A DNA stretch of 64,000 nt from NCBI GenBank assembly GCA_009746045.1, contig RPFO01001819.1, forward strand, positions 27,901 to 91,900, read 5' to 3'. Positions 41,113 through 50,382 of this stretch are shown piece by piece; the first letter of the stretch is position 1; each line of letters opens with the position of its first letter. The DNA is from Mesostigma viride. Taxonomy: Eukaryota > Streptophyta > Mesostigmatophyceae > Mesostigmatales > Mesostigmataceae. The position numbers and the translations under genes are program-made. The notes under the pieces are model-generated. The model ran no database searches. It saw only the letters and a program-made list of their open reading frames with translations, and was not told where the DNA came from.

Positions 41113-41809
41113 AGTTAACGTTCTTCGCACACGCAATGTGAAGGATATGGTTGCAATGCAGCAATGTGTGAATATGGTTGGAAACGGAGCTTTGTTAAAT
41201 CGGATAATGTTTACAGCGCTCAACACTTGAGGCTTGCACACGAGCTTGCCAAGTCAAGGCACAACACGTGAGGCGGGCTCGCAAGAGATATCCATTTGGC
41301 ACTGGCCTATTGTTTATATACTTGTGCACTGTGCTTGCTAGTCCTGAGCAGCCTAGGAGGCCTGCTCAGTAATAACACTCCCGGTACAGTATTCACTACC
41401 TGTACAGCGCCCAGCTCCTATACAGTAGGTCTGCCATACAGGCACAGTGACCACAGAGTACAGTCACCACAGTGATTATTGCATCTGCACCTAGAAGTCC
41501 AGGACTAAGCCTGCGGTACCAACAGACCACAGGTTAAGGTTCCTATTTCCTGCGTACGACGTATTAATCCAATACCGTCGTAGGTACAGCACCTAATTCC
41601 TGTCAGCCCAGGAATTACTGTCGACCCCATATGTCGTCGGCAAATATTCACGTCCGACTTAGAAGAACAGCCGGCTCGCGCTCGCGCGCGACCGGGAAGT
41701 CGGAACGCCATAACTTTCTTGATACTTGTCGGAATGAACTCGTTCCGGTGCCGCTGGAATCGCAGAGATATGCCGAATCAGGATCACGCCAATGCGCTTG
41801 GCGTTAACT
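41113..41809 (-). repeat. 3' LTR of the copia element
   Basis: 697 bp, near-identical to 48446-49141. It begins AGTTAACG and ends CGTTAACT. Confidence 0.95.
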
Positions 41810-41830
41810 CCAATCCTTTCTTTTCTTGAG
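41810..41830 (-). promoter_or_regulatory. Polypurine tract of the copia element
   Basis: On the minus strand AAGAAAAGAAAGGATTGG runs directly into the 3' LTR. Confidence 0.75.
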
Positions 41831-42555
41831 CTGTAGCAGCTCACACAAGTCTACATACAAACACACACAATGGGTACTGGATATCCTCCCCAGACTACAA
41901 GTCACAACCCGCTGGGCATGACAGTCAGCTTGGATTCCTTATTATATGTACATAGCACCCATACTGGCTCAGGAGCACAAACAAATTACAATGAGTCCCT
42001 ATCCCTTCACGGGAGGCTCGTTGTGTTACCCATGTACAAGAGGTTGGCCAACTGTGGCAGCCCATAGGTGTTCAGTTAAGAACTTGAGAAGTATGTACAA
42101 CCTTCAGGACCTTAGGCGAAACCCCACAGATCACCCACAACAGCTCATCAGAAAACATTGCTGACCCCCAGACGGGAGTCGGCGCCGGTCTGCTGCCCCT
42201 TATCGAACCAGACACAACATCTACGCGAAGCACATGCAAAACACAAGCTCCTACTCGTTCCAACCGTGGAAAATCAGGGGACCTGTCGCCACCTCACCAG
42301 CATGGTGGATGGGTCAGCCAGTCCGTGAAACTCCGCCTTAAGACGGCACCAGGGAATCGAACCCCGCCCACAAACCACAGATCTGGGGAAACCTCAGACT
42401 GAGATGAAAACCCCAGATAGACATCTCTCCATCAGAGACAATGTCAGACATTCCCACACCAGAGACATGTCTCACCCCTCAAGGTGTGCTCAGGATTATG
42501 TACAATCAAGCTCCCAGCCTGATATCCAGAGACTTAAGCACCCAGCTCTCAGCTT
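41831..42555 (-). other. 3' untranslated region of the copia element
   Basis: About 725 bp between the pol stop and the purine tract. Only chance ORFs are seen. Confidence 0.5.
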
Positions 42556-45500
42556 TTAGACAGATAGACCGACTTGACAGTCAGCATTCATGAGCTTCCT
42601 CAGTACATTGTACTGGGCTGGGGCCTTGTGTGGCAGCTTTGTCAATGCATCAGCAGGGTTCTCCTCGCCAGGGATATGCTTCAAGTCAACCAAACTGGCC
42701 AACTCCTTCAGCAACAAATAATCCAGGTCCCGGCTCCTGGCCAGCTGCTTGTGAACAAACTGGACCATACCCATGCTGTCTGTTAGCAACAACGTCTCCA
42801 TCTGCAAGGTCCAAGGGGTAACTGAAGCCAGCTCCAGCATTAACTCCTTTATGTACAGGCTGGACTGGATCCCCTCGCATATGGCCCTGCATTCTGCCAC
42901 ATCTGAACTGATACAGACCCTCTTCTGCAGTCTGCTGTACCAGCTGAACAAACTTGCCCTGCTCTGATAAAAAGCAAACAGAGCAGCAGATCTCCCCCTG
43001 ACCTTGGTAACCTGGCGAGCATCCATGGAACTGTCAACAAAGATCTCCAAGGTGATAGGCTGGGCAAAGTCAATCCCAGACAAAATCAGATCAGGGGTAC
43101 TCTCCACCAACCGGGCTATGACTCGAGGCTTCTCATCCTCAAGCACCTCATCAGGCATTCTGCTATGGACCATCAAAGACGGACCACAGATGCTGGCAAA
43201 CCAGGCCCACATGCCTCTCAACTCAGGTCCTGCAGCCTGGGTGATCTTCTCTGGCAAGGCCTTCACAATGGTCTGTTTATAATCTCCTCCAGCCTGAAGC
43301 CTGATACTCCACTCCCCGTCCCTCCTGAACAGGGTAGCCTGCATTCCACAGAACACTACAGGCTTGTTGGGCTCCTGCCACAGCTCCTTGCCCAGTGAAA
43401 ACTTGCCACTGATGACAGGAATAAACTTCTTCAGCCAGGTCGTGGGGGCTAGCAAATGCAGATCATCTCCATGCAAACTAGCATACACTGGCAGACCCTC
43501 CCATTGGGCCAGCAGCAAACAGGGATCAACTGAAGACACTCTCAAGCCACACTCACTGATCAGAGCTTCCTGCAGCGTGAGTCTCCAGATGATTGGGCTC
43601 GACCTGAGTCCTTCCAGGCCCTTCAGAATAACCAGGAATTGTTGATGCAGCTCCAGCTTCCAGATGGCAGGCACCTCAACACAGTAAGGCTCATCCTGCT
43701 TCCACACCCTCCTGGCCACTTCTGGATCAGATTTTAAAAATGCCCTCTTGAAGTCCAGCAGCACTGATGACATAGCTGCTCCCCTGTTCAGCAACCCCAC
43801 GTAGAGACATAGCAAAATTCTCCATGTGTCGTGTAGCATCCCTGGCGTGTATAGCTCCTCTCCTGGCAGACTCCCCGTGCCGTGATACTCATTCAGGACA
43901 GGCCTGACATGGGGCACTGATACCTCATCCACAACCTTCCTCTTCAGCACAAATCTCAAAGCAAGCTTCCTTGATGCTGGGGGACGTCTGTCTGTTGGTG
44001 CAGCACACTCAAACTGCAACCACTCCTCCAATGCCTTGGAGAAGGCGAGCTTCCAAGCCTCAAACAAAGTAGGCGAGCTCATCTCTTGGACCAGCTGGTC
44101 ATATGTCAAAGGAGAGTGTGCAGCAAGGCTCCTGTGAGTTATGCCAATACTGCTGGGGTGCAACACAGCTGGAATAACCAAACTGGCCGCTGGGGGCACC
44201 TCCCCTTCATCCCATTTTACACCCTTGACCGGCTTGGCCCTGCACCTGACTGGAAATGTTGTCCTGAAATTTTCTAGGGGAATCATCCCCCAGCCATCTC
44301 TTCTCAGAGCTGTAGCTCTGATAGAAATCCCAGGATTGCCCAGAAAATTCTGACCCAAAATCACAGGGCCATCATAGTCCTCTAGGACAAGGAAGGTCAC
44401 ATCCACACCCATGACAGGGGCAGTAACCTCTCCCAACACCCTTAGATGCGTCCTACCACTGAAATCAGACACCCAGGGGCAACTTGGTTCTCCGACCAGC
44501 AGTTCTCCTGTATGCTGAGGTCCCATGACAGAAACCTGTGCATTGGTATCTATCTCCATGGCAGCTACCTCAGGTTCATCCAACTGGACAAGCTTGGACA
44601 CCTTAGGCTCCTTCTTGGCTCTTTGCAAAGCCTGTACAATATCTGATAGACGCACACCCCTAGGCCTGGTGTCGGGCCGTTCCGGAGGTGCAGCCTGTCC
44701 GCCTGCTTGCCCAACCACCGTATGTGAAGGTACCCCAGGGGCCGGGCCAGGGTCACCCTGAGGGCTCGATACAGCTGTAGCACCCTGATCAGGAAGCTCC
44801 ACGTCACCCCCGCCTTGTACACCAGCGGGCACCTGGAAGAGGTCTCCTTGATTACCTCCCCGGGGACGGATCTTTGACCAGGACAGACGGTGCACTGCTT
44901 GGGAGCCATCAATGGCCACCCAGCACTTATGGCCAGCGGCTTCTACTCGGGTCACCACCCCATCATGCCAGCTGCCACGTTTCCCTGGAAAGCTTGGTTC
45001 CTTCCACACAACAACCTGTTGTCCAACGTTAGGTTCTAGGACACTCCAGCCCTTGTCTTTCTGCCTCAGCTTGAGGAACTTGGCCTCTAGCTTCTCCTTC
45101 CATGCCTGCTCAGCATCAGCTGGCAGCATCCTGGTATGCAGCATAAGAGGATTGATGGCAATGTCACCAAAGAACATGGGAGTCCTCAGGTTCAGCCTGT
45201 CCTCCACAGAACGTAGCCATGCAGATGTCACAATGGCAGATGACGTCCTTGGAATCCTCTCCACCAGCAGCACAGTCTTGATCTCTTGGATGGCTCTCTC
45301 CACCACCCCTTGCTGGCCGTGGCTCTCCCTGGGTGTAATCAGCAACTCTGGAAACTCTGGCAGGTTCTCACAGCACTCAAACTGAATGTCACACTGCAAC
45401 AACTCCAACCCAGGGTACCTGCTCCTTGTCAACTTCAGAGCAGCAATCAATGTAGGCTTCTCCATGTCAGGCAGGATCTCTAGGGTCTTGTACTTGGTAT

Positions 45501-46152
45501 ATCTGTCCACTGCCACCAGCAGCTTCAAACCCCTGATTCTCTGAATATCTACCTGCACATGGCCTGGCTGCAAAATAGGAGTCCTGGCATGAGACTGCTT
45601 GGGCTTTCTAGCAACTAGCCTGCACTTGCAAGCTTGAGCAACCTGTTGGCAGATGGAGTACAACTCACTTCCTCCCAGCCGTCTAGCAACTTGCAAAGAC
45701 TGAGCTGCATGGCCAAACATGGTATGCAACCTTGAGGCAATGTCATACAAGAGAGAAAACCTTTTATTGTCATTATTAGCACTCAAGGTATGTACAGATC
45801 CCTTATGTACAGGAGGCACCAGGGTCGTGCCTGTCAGACTGTCTCCAGCCCTATCCTCATCCTGACCATCCTGTGCCAGTCCTGCACGGTCAGAATGCTT
45901 CTGAGATCCACCTGGGTCCACATCACCAGGTCCTACCTCAGGCTCAGCACCGCCATGGCGGGCACGTTGGCGAGTAACCACTGCAGCTACAGCTGGCATA
46001 CTCTCTGTGGTAACCAAGCTTGCCCCATCGTGTCCAATAGGCTCTTTCACTAGAGCATGGGGCTGCCCCTCACTGCTGTCACTAGCAGCTTCATTACACA
46101 CCCCTGGGGGCACCCTCCAGGGTTCAGGGATGTGTGCAGGCTCAATCAATGA
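42556..46152 (-). CDS. Copia pol: integrase, protease-like, reverse transcriptase, RNase H
   Basis: The frame opens at 46152 and runs to 42556. Rough residues counted from the codon at 46149: His/Cys integrase finger (H142, H147, C167, C174); core with D201 (VQVDIQR), D254 (LQCDIQF) and E284 (QGVVERAIQE); integrase C-terminal part to about 430. A retropepsin-like segment follows at 533-610 (MEIDTNAQVSVMG ... VILGQNFLGNPG). Reverse transcriptase is at about 725-1000 (LLDFKRAFL, SLHGDDLHLL), and RNase H at about 1050-1180 (IFVDSS, AECRAICE, LLTDSMGM, HIPGEENPADALTK). The last motif and the HGDD box are copia-type. Gag stops at 46146 in the adjacent frame, so pol expression would need a -1 shift or reinitiation within about four bases. 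Confidence 0.9.
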   Translation of the reverse strand, partial: SLIEPAHIPEPWRVPPGVCNEAASDSSEGQPHALVKEPIGHDGASLVTTESMPAVAAVVTRQRARHGGAEPEVGPGDVDPGGSQKHSDRAGLAQDGQDEDRAGDSLTGTTLVPPVHKGSVHTLSANNDNKRFSLLYDIASRLHTMFGHAAQSLQVARRLGGSELYSICQQVAQACKCRLVARKPKQSHARTPILQPGHVQVDIQRIRGLKLLVAVDRYTKYKTLEILPDMEKPTLIAALKLTRSRYPGLELLQCDIQFECCENLPEFPELLITPRESHGQQGVVERAIQEIKTVLLVERIPRTSSAIVTSAWLRSVEDRLNLRTPMFFGDIAINPLMLHTRMLPADAEQAWKEKLEAKFLKLRQKDKGWSVLEPNVGQQVVVWKEPSFPGKRGSWHDGVVTRVEAAGHKCWVAIDGSQAVHRLSWSKIRPRGGNQGDLFQVPAGVQGGGDVELPDQGATAVSSPQGDPGPAPGVPSHTVVGQAGGQAAPPERPDTRPRGVRLSDIVQALQRAKKEPKVSKLVQLDEPEVAAMEIDTNAQVSVMGPQHTGELLVGEPSCPWVSDFSGRTHLRVLGEVTAPVMGVDVTFLVLEDYDGPVILGQNFLGNPGISIRATALRRDGWGMIPLENFRTTFPVRCRAKPVKGVKWDEGEVPPAASLVIPAVLHPSSIGITHRSLAAHSPLTYDQLVQEMSSPTLFEAWKLAFSKALEEWLQFECAAPTDRRPPASRKLALRFVLKRKVVDEVSVPHVRPVLNEYHGTGSLPGEELYTPGMLHDTWRILLCLYVGLLNRGAAMSSVLLDFKRAFLKSDPEVARRVWKQDEPYCVEVPAIWKLELHQQFLVILKGLEGLRSSPIIWRLTLQEALISECGLRVSSVDPCLLLAQWEGLPVYASLHGDDLHLLAPTTWLKKFIPVISGKFSLGKELWQEPNKPVVFCGMQATLFRRDGEWSIRLQAGGDYKQTIVKALPEKITQAAGPELRGMWAWFASICGPSLMVHSRMPDEVLEDEKPRVIARLVESTPDLILSGIDFAQPITLEIFVDSSMDARQVTKVRGRSAALFAFYQSRASLFSWYSRLQKRVCISSDVAECRAICEGIQSSLYIKELMLELASVTPWTLQMETLLLTDSMGMVQFVHKQLARSRDLDYLLLKELASLVDLKHIPGEENPADALTKLPHKAPAQYNVLRKLMNADCQVGLSV

Positions 46153-47330
46153 TCAGCAGCCTTGCCCTTGCCCTTGTCCTGGGATGGACCAGCCTTGTCC
46201 TTGCTGCCACCCTGAGCTGGCTTGCTCTGACCTTCCTGCCTCAGGTACGAGGGACACTCATTCCTGAAGTGACCCTTCCCCTGGCAGAAATAACATTCCA
46301 CCTGACTGATGTCCCGTGAGGTCCCACTGCTGGGCCCAGCCTTGGGAGGACCACCCACCCTCTTGAAGTCAAACTGGGACTGTGGATGTCCCGACTTCGG
46401 CGGGGTCCCCCGTCCAGCCCTTCTGTCACGCCCCCTCCTGGACCTTCCTCGACCCCTTGAAGAGGTCTCAGGCCCTCTCGAGGACGCTGGGCCCCCGTGG
46501 CCCGATCCCCTCATGGACTTAACCGTGGGTTCAGTGGCCTCCTCATCATTCTGACGAGGGCGCTTACCCCCACGTACTTGCCGCTGAAACACTCATACAA
46601 CTGATCCGTCATGGCTGCCCAGCCATGGACCTGTCGCATGTGGATGGTCACATTATCCATGGTGACCGGATCCAGTGCAGCGACTTGAGAAAGTCGCCCA
46701 TGGCCATCCGATCTGCGACGAAGAAGCCCTTGGCCATGGCGTCCTCCCTCAGCTTGACGAAGTCTTCAAAGGCGTGGACCACTAGTTGCCCCTTGATGGG
46801 CTTGTAGTCCAGGTATTCTTGCTTCAGGTGGGACCCATCTATGGTCCTCTTGTCACTCAGGAACACCTGAGTCGCGTCATAAACGCCGCCCAGGTGTCCC
46901 CCGCCGCGTGTCGCTCCCGAACAAACTTGAACAGCCGCCTCGCCGACTGCCGTATGTAGGCACTAGACGCCAGGATGCGAAGCTTGTCACCGTTGTATAT
47001 CTCCGTGTACAAGTTCATGTCCTCTAACATCCTCTCAGCATCCCGGGGCTGCCAATTGTCCTTGATGGACTGAAACTGGCCTAGCACCGCGTACCCCTCA
47101 GCAACGGTTGGTCGCTTAGGCGCCGCTTGATCTGCGGCTGGCGCGTGCTGCCCGCCCTGCGATCCTTGGCTCTGATTATCTGGCACCTCAGCCTGGTCTC
47201 CCAGCGCCTGGCCGTCCCCGCGTCCATCGCGTCCACCGCGTCCATCGCGTCCATCTCGTCCATCCAGCCCAGCGCCGCGCCGTCCGAAGCCCATAAAGCC
47301 CGCTTGTTGGTTGATAGCTCCATCCTCCAT
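46146..47330 (-). CDS. Copia gag with CCHC zinc knuckle, three one-base frame breaks
   Basis: Start near 47330: Gly/Arg/Asp repeats, then a capsid-like helical part (LGQFQSIKDNWQPRDAERML, IRQSARRLFKFVRERHAAG) in a first frame to about 46905. SDKRTIDGSHLKQEYLDYKP follows in a second. ALDPVTMDNVTIHMRQVHGW is in a third, and a basic tail with CYFCQGKGHFRNEC (C-x2-C-x4-H-x4-C) reaches the stop at 46146. Adding one base at the G5 run near 46904, one T near 46697 and one G at the G5 run 46567-46571 would give a single gag. With LTRs this similar I favour assembly indels over decay. Confidence 0.78.
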
Positions 47331-47432
47331 GATGGCCTCTGTTCAGATCTGCTACAGCCAGCCAAGTGGCCAAGCAGCAATTAAAGCAATATAAGCTACT
47401 GAACAAGAAAGGAAAGTGCCAAGTGTTACCAC

Positions 47433-48352
47433 TCAGGCAAGACCACCACGGCTGGCCCCAGGCGCGTCCTGGTTCTCCTTGTCGCTGTCGTCGTCGCTGT
47501 CGCTCACCACAATCAGCTCTGGTACCCTGCTACCTGCTGCGCCGTCGTCGACCCGCTGTCGGCCCGCGATGACTGAATCGTCACCGTTGGTAAAGTAGAC
47601 AGGTGACAACCCGTCGTTGGCACCTCGCGGATTGTACGTTGGCACCTCGTGGTCGCCGAGTGCCTCGTCGCCTAGCCCAGCGACACCCCCTGCTCCTACC
47701 TCAAGGTCACTCTCGTACCTAAGAGGTGCAAACTCCTCCCAACGCGTCACACGAACGCGAAGGGGCGGGGGCAGTTCCTGAAAAGGAACTCTTACTCGCT
47801 CTGGAAACCTGCCGACTCTTGTCGCGCGCGGTCCTCCGGCGATGGCTTCCGCTGTCGCCCCGACCTCTGCAAGCCGCCTGTGATGCTCCGCTCCGCGTCG
47901 TTCACGCCTAACTGGCCCGCTGCAACACCCTCGTCGCCGATGCCGCCTGCGAAAGCACGTGGTACTCCCGCGCCCGCTACTGTCGGCACAAACTCGTGTC
48001 GCCCTGCGCCAGCTGCCTCCGCAACCTCGCCTCGCCTTGCTGCCAACTCCGTCCGCACTCGCTCTGCTACTGCAGTAATCACCGTCTGGATGCCGACCAA
48101 CCCGTGAAGCTCCTGCTCAAGGTCGTCGATGCTCCGGTGCTCCGGAATGACGATGGTTTGTACGTGTCGCAGAATTCGCTCCCAGTCTTCGACCTGGTCG
48201 TCGACGAATTGCACGAAGCTGCGATTTACAGGCGGACGATCTGCAAGCAACAAAGATAGATCCCGAACGACACGGCGTAATTCAGGAGAAATCGAACCCC
48301 CAGCAGACTGCCGAAACCGGAAATCCTGCTGCCGTTGTTCCTCCTGCACCAT
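47433..48352 (-). CDS. ORF ahead of gag in the copia element (unknown)
   Basis: From ATG at 48352 a helical, charged protein (LRRVVRDLSLLLADRP, FVDDQVEDWERILRHVQTIV, then IEHRSIDDLEQELHG-like helices) runs to 47792. The adjacent frame continues it (PFQELPPPLRVRVTRWEEFA ... LIVVSDSDDDSDKENQ) to 47433. One missing base near 47800 would fuse them into about 305 residues. It lies between the 5' LTR and gag, where copia elements normally have only a short leader. No domain recognised. Confidence 0.6.
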
Positions 48353-48445
48353 TCACCACCGGACGAGCTCCTCTCGTCGTCAAAGCTGCACACCGCAACC
48401 GGCAACGACCCTCCTGGCCGTTCCGCTGAGACTGGTTGTAATTTG

Positions 48446-49141
48446 AGTTAACGTTCTTCGCACACGCAATGTGAAGGATATGGTTGCAATGCAGCAATGT
48501 GTGAATATGGTTGGAAACGGAGCTTTGTTAAATCGGATAATGTTTACAGCGCTCAACACTTGAGGCTTGCACACGAGCTTGCCAAGTCAAGGCACAACAC
48601 GTGAGGCGGGCTCGCAAGAGATGCCCATTTGGCACTGGCCTATTGTTTATATACTTGTGCACTGTGCTTGCTAGTCCTGAGCAGCCTAGGAGGCCTGCTC
48701 AGTAATAACACCCCGGTACAGTATTCACTACCTGTACAGCGCCCAGCTCCTATACAGTAGGTCTGCCATACAGGCACAGTGACCACAGAGTACAGTCACC
48801 ACAGTGATTATTGCATCTGCACCTAGAAGTCCAGGACTAAGCCTGCGGTACCAACAGACCACAGGTTAAGGTTCCTATTTCCTGCATACGACGTATTAAT
48901 CCAATACCGTCGTAGGTACAGCACCTAATTCCTGTCAGCCCAGGAATTACTGTCGACCCCATATGTCGTCGGCAAATATTCACGTCCGACTTAGAAGAAC
49001 AGCCGGCTCGCGCTCGCGCGCGACCGGGAAGTCGGAACGCCATAACTTTCTTGATACTTGTCGGAATGAACTCGTTCCGGTGCCGCTGGAATCGCAGAGA
49101 TATGCCGAATCAGGATCACACCAATGCGCTTGGCGTTAACT
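48446..49141 (-). repeat. 5' LTR of the copia element
   Basis: 696 bp, paired with 41113-41809. Sequence just left of it (minus strand CAAATTACAACCAGTCTCAG) would be the primer-binding region. It does not start TGG, so the primer is not an ordinary tRNA 3' end as far as I can tell. Confidence 0.95.
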
Positions 49142-49146
49142 CTGGT

Positions 49147-50344
49147 GAGCACGGACCGGCTCAATTTTCTGTCGACCCTGGCCCAGGCGAGCACAGGGAT
49201 GACAATAAGAATATGTCCGACCAGCCCCGGGAGGAGGGCTGCGGGCAGGGAAGTACTAGTAGTGACAACCAGCGTGCGCGTGATAAAGTGCTTCGGCGGG
49301 AGACCTTGCTTCAAGAGGCGAAGCTGCTGTCGGCAATCAAGAAATGGGTTCCAGCCCCGCTGGTGCCTGGTGCTATTCAAGCAGACCGGGATCGCTTTGT
49401 AAGCTCTCTTGGGCCGTTTTTCCGCAGGCTCGCGGGCAACCGAGACATCATTCCGGACTGGCTGGAGTTTCTTCGTGGAACCCCGCTGGGAGACCGCGAG
49501 AAAAACCACCCAGAGTGGATTTCGCTGCTGGATAGAGCACAGCGTCTGCGGTGGTCGCCGTTCGAGTTTCTGCGCCGAGCGAGGGAGACTTTTCTTCGTT
49601 CTATCACTGGCCAAAACCTGCGACGAGATCGAGGAATTTGTAGATGCAAAGCCGAAGCCCGGGCAGACCATCATCGAGCACCTCAACTCTTACTACGACA
49701 TGCTGGAGAAGCAGGGGCTCCGGTGGCCTGACGAGGCGGTGAATCTCCGATGGATCCAAAACTGTGCTCTGTCCGAATCCGAGAAGCGGAATTTGGTCGC
49801 CAACTGCCGCGGTTACCTGTGCGACACTCACCGATGCAGAGCTCACCTCAAGGAGCTCCTGACGAATCAAACCCGTGTTTCCAGAGAAGGAGGTGCCGCG
49901 GAGGTGCCTCGTGTCGCCATGGTGATGGAGCAGCAACGGGAAATCTTCTGCTACAACTGCGGGCAGCCCGGGCACACACGCCGCGCATGTAAGGGTAAGG
50001 TTGTCGCTAATTCTGAGTCCTTCCCTCCCTGCACTTTCTGTAATAGGACTAACCATCTGGCTAAGGATTGCTACTTTCGCAAGTGCAAGTCTTGTGGCAA
50101 TTCTGGACATGATGCGTCTGCCTGCAGGAGCAAGGCGGGCGCTGGACCCAAGGATACCCAGATGGAGGTCCTCAAGCTGCTGCAGCAGATCTCCCAAGCC
50201 GTCAAGAGCGGTGCCCTTCGTGGTGGCGACGCTTCTCAGCCGCGTGGTGGTGACGCTTCCCAGCCGCGTGGTGGTGATGCTTCTCAGCCGCGGGGTGGCA
50301 ATACCTCTCGTGGCCGCAAGAGGAAGCAGCAGCAGAAAAACTAG
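49147..50344 (+). CDS. Main part of gag of the gag-integrase element, two to three zinc knuckles
   Basis: Capsid-like region (IKKWVPAPLVPGAIQADRDR ... FSSLGPFFRRLAGN ... WLEFLRGTPLGD), then EIEEFVDAKPKPGQTIIEHL and a nucleocapsid with CYNCGQPGHTRRAC, CTFCNRTNHLAKDC and CKSCGNSGHDASAC. The tail repeats RGGDASQP three times. A one-base shift near 49610 (surplus A in CCAAAACC) separates the first part from the second. Stop TAG at 50342-50344. Confidence 0.82.
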
Positions 50345-50382
50345 ATGATCCTCTCTGTTTATATAACCCCTACAGCGTCCTT

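Larger units (their letters stand above)
41113..49141 (-). mobile_element. Complete Ty1/copia LTR retrotransposon
   Basis: LTRs 41113-41809 (3') and 48446-49141 (5') of 697 and 696 bp differ at about four positions (for example ATATCC/ATGCC and GATCACGCC/GATCACACC), so the insertion is recent. The target duplication is CTGGT. LTR termini are AGTTAACG...CGTTAACT, not TG...CA. Order on the minus strand: leader ORF (48352-47433), gag, then pol with integrase, protease-like, reverse transcriptase and RNase H. Three one-base frame breaks affect gag; pol is open for 1197 codons. Confidence 0.93.

Noticed and set aside
42335-42375. GGGAATCGAACCCC, a tRNA B-box-like word on the minus strand
   Set aside because: No A box, anticodon arm or acceptor stem can be drawn around it; it is inside the copia 3' untranslated region.
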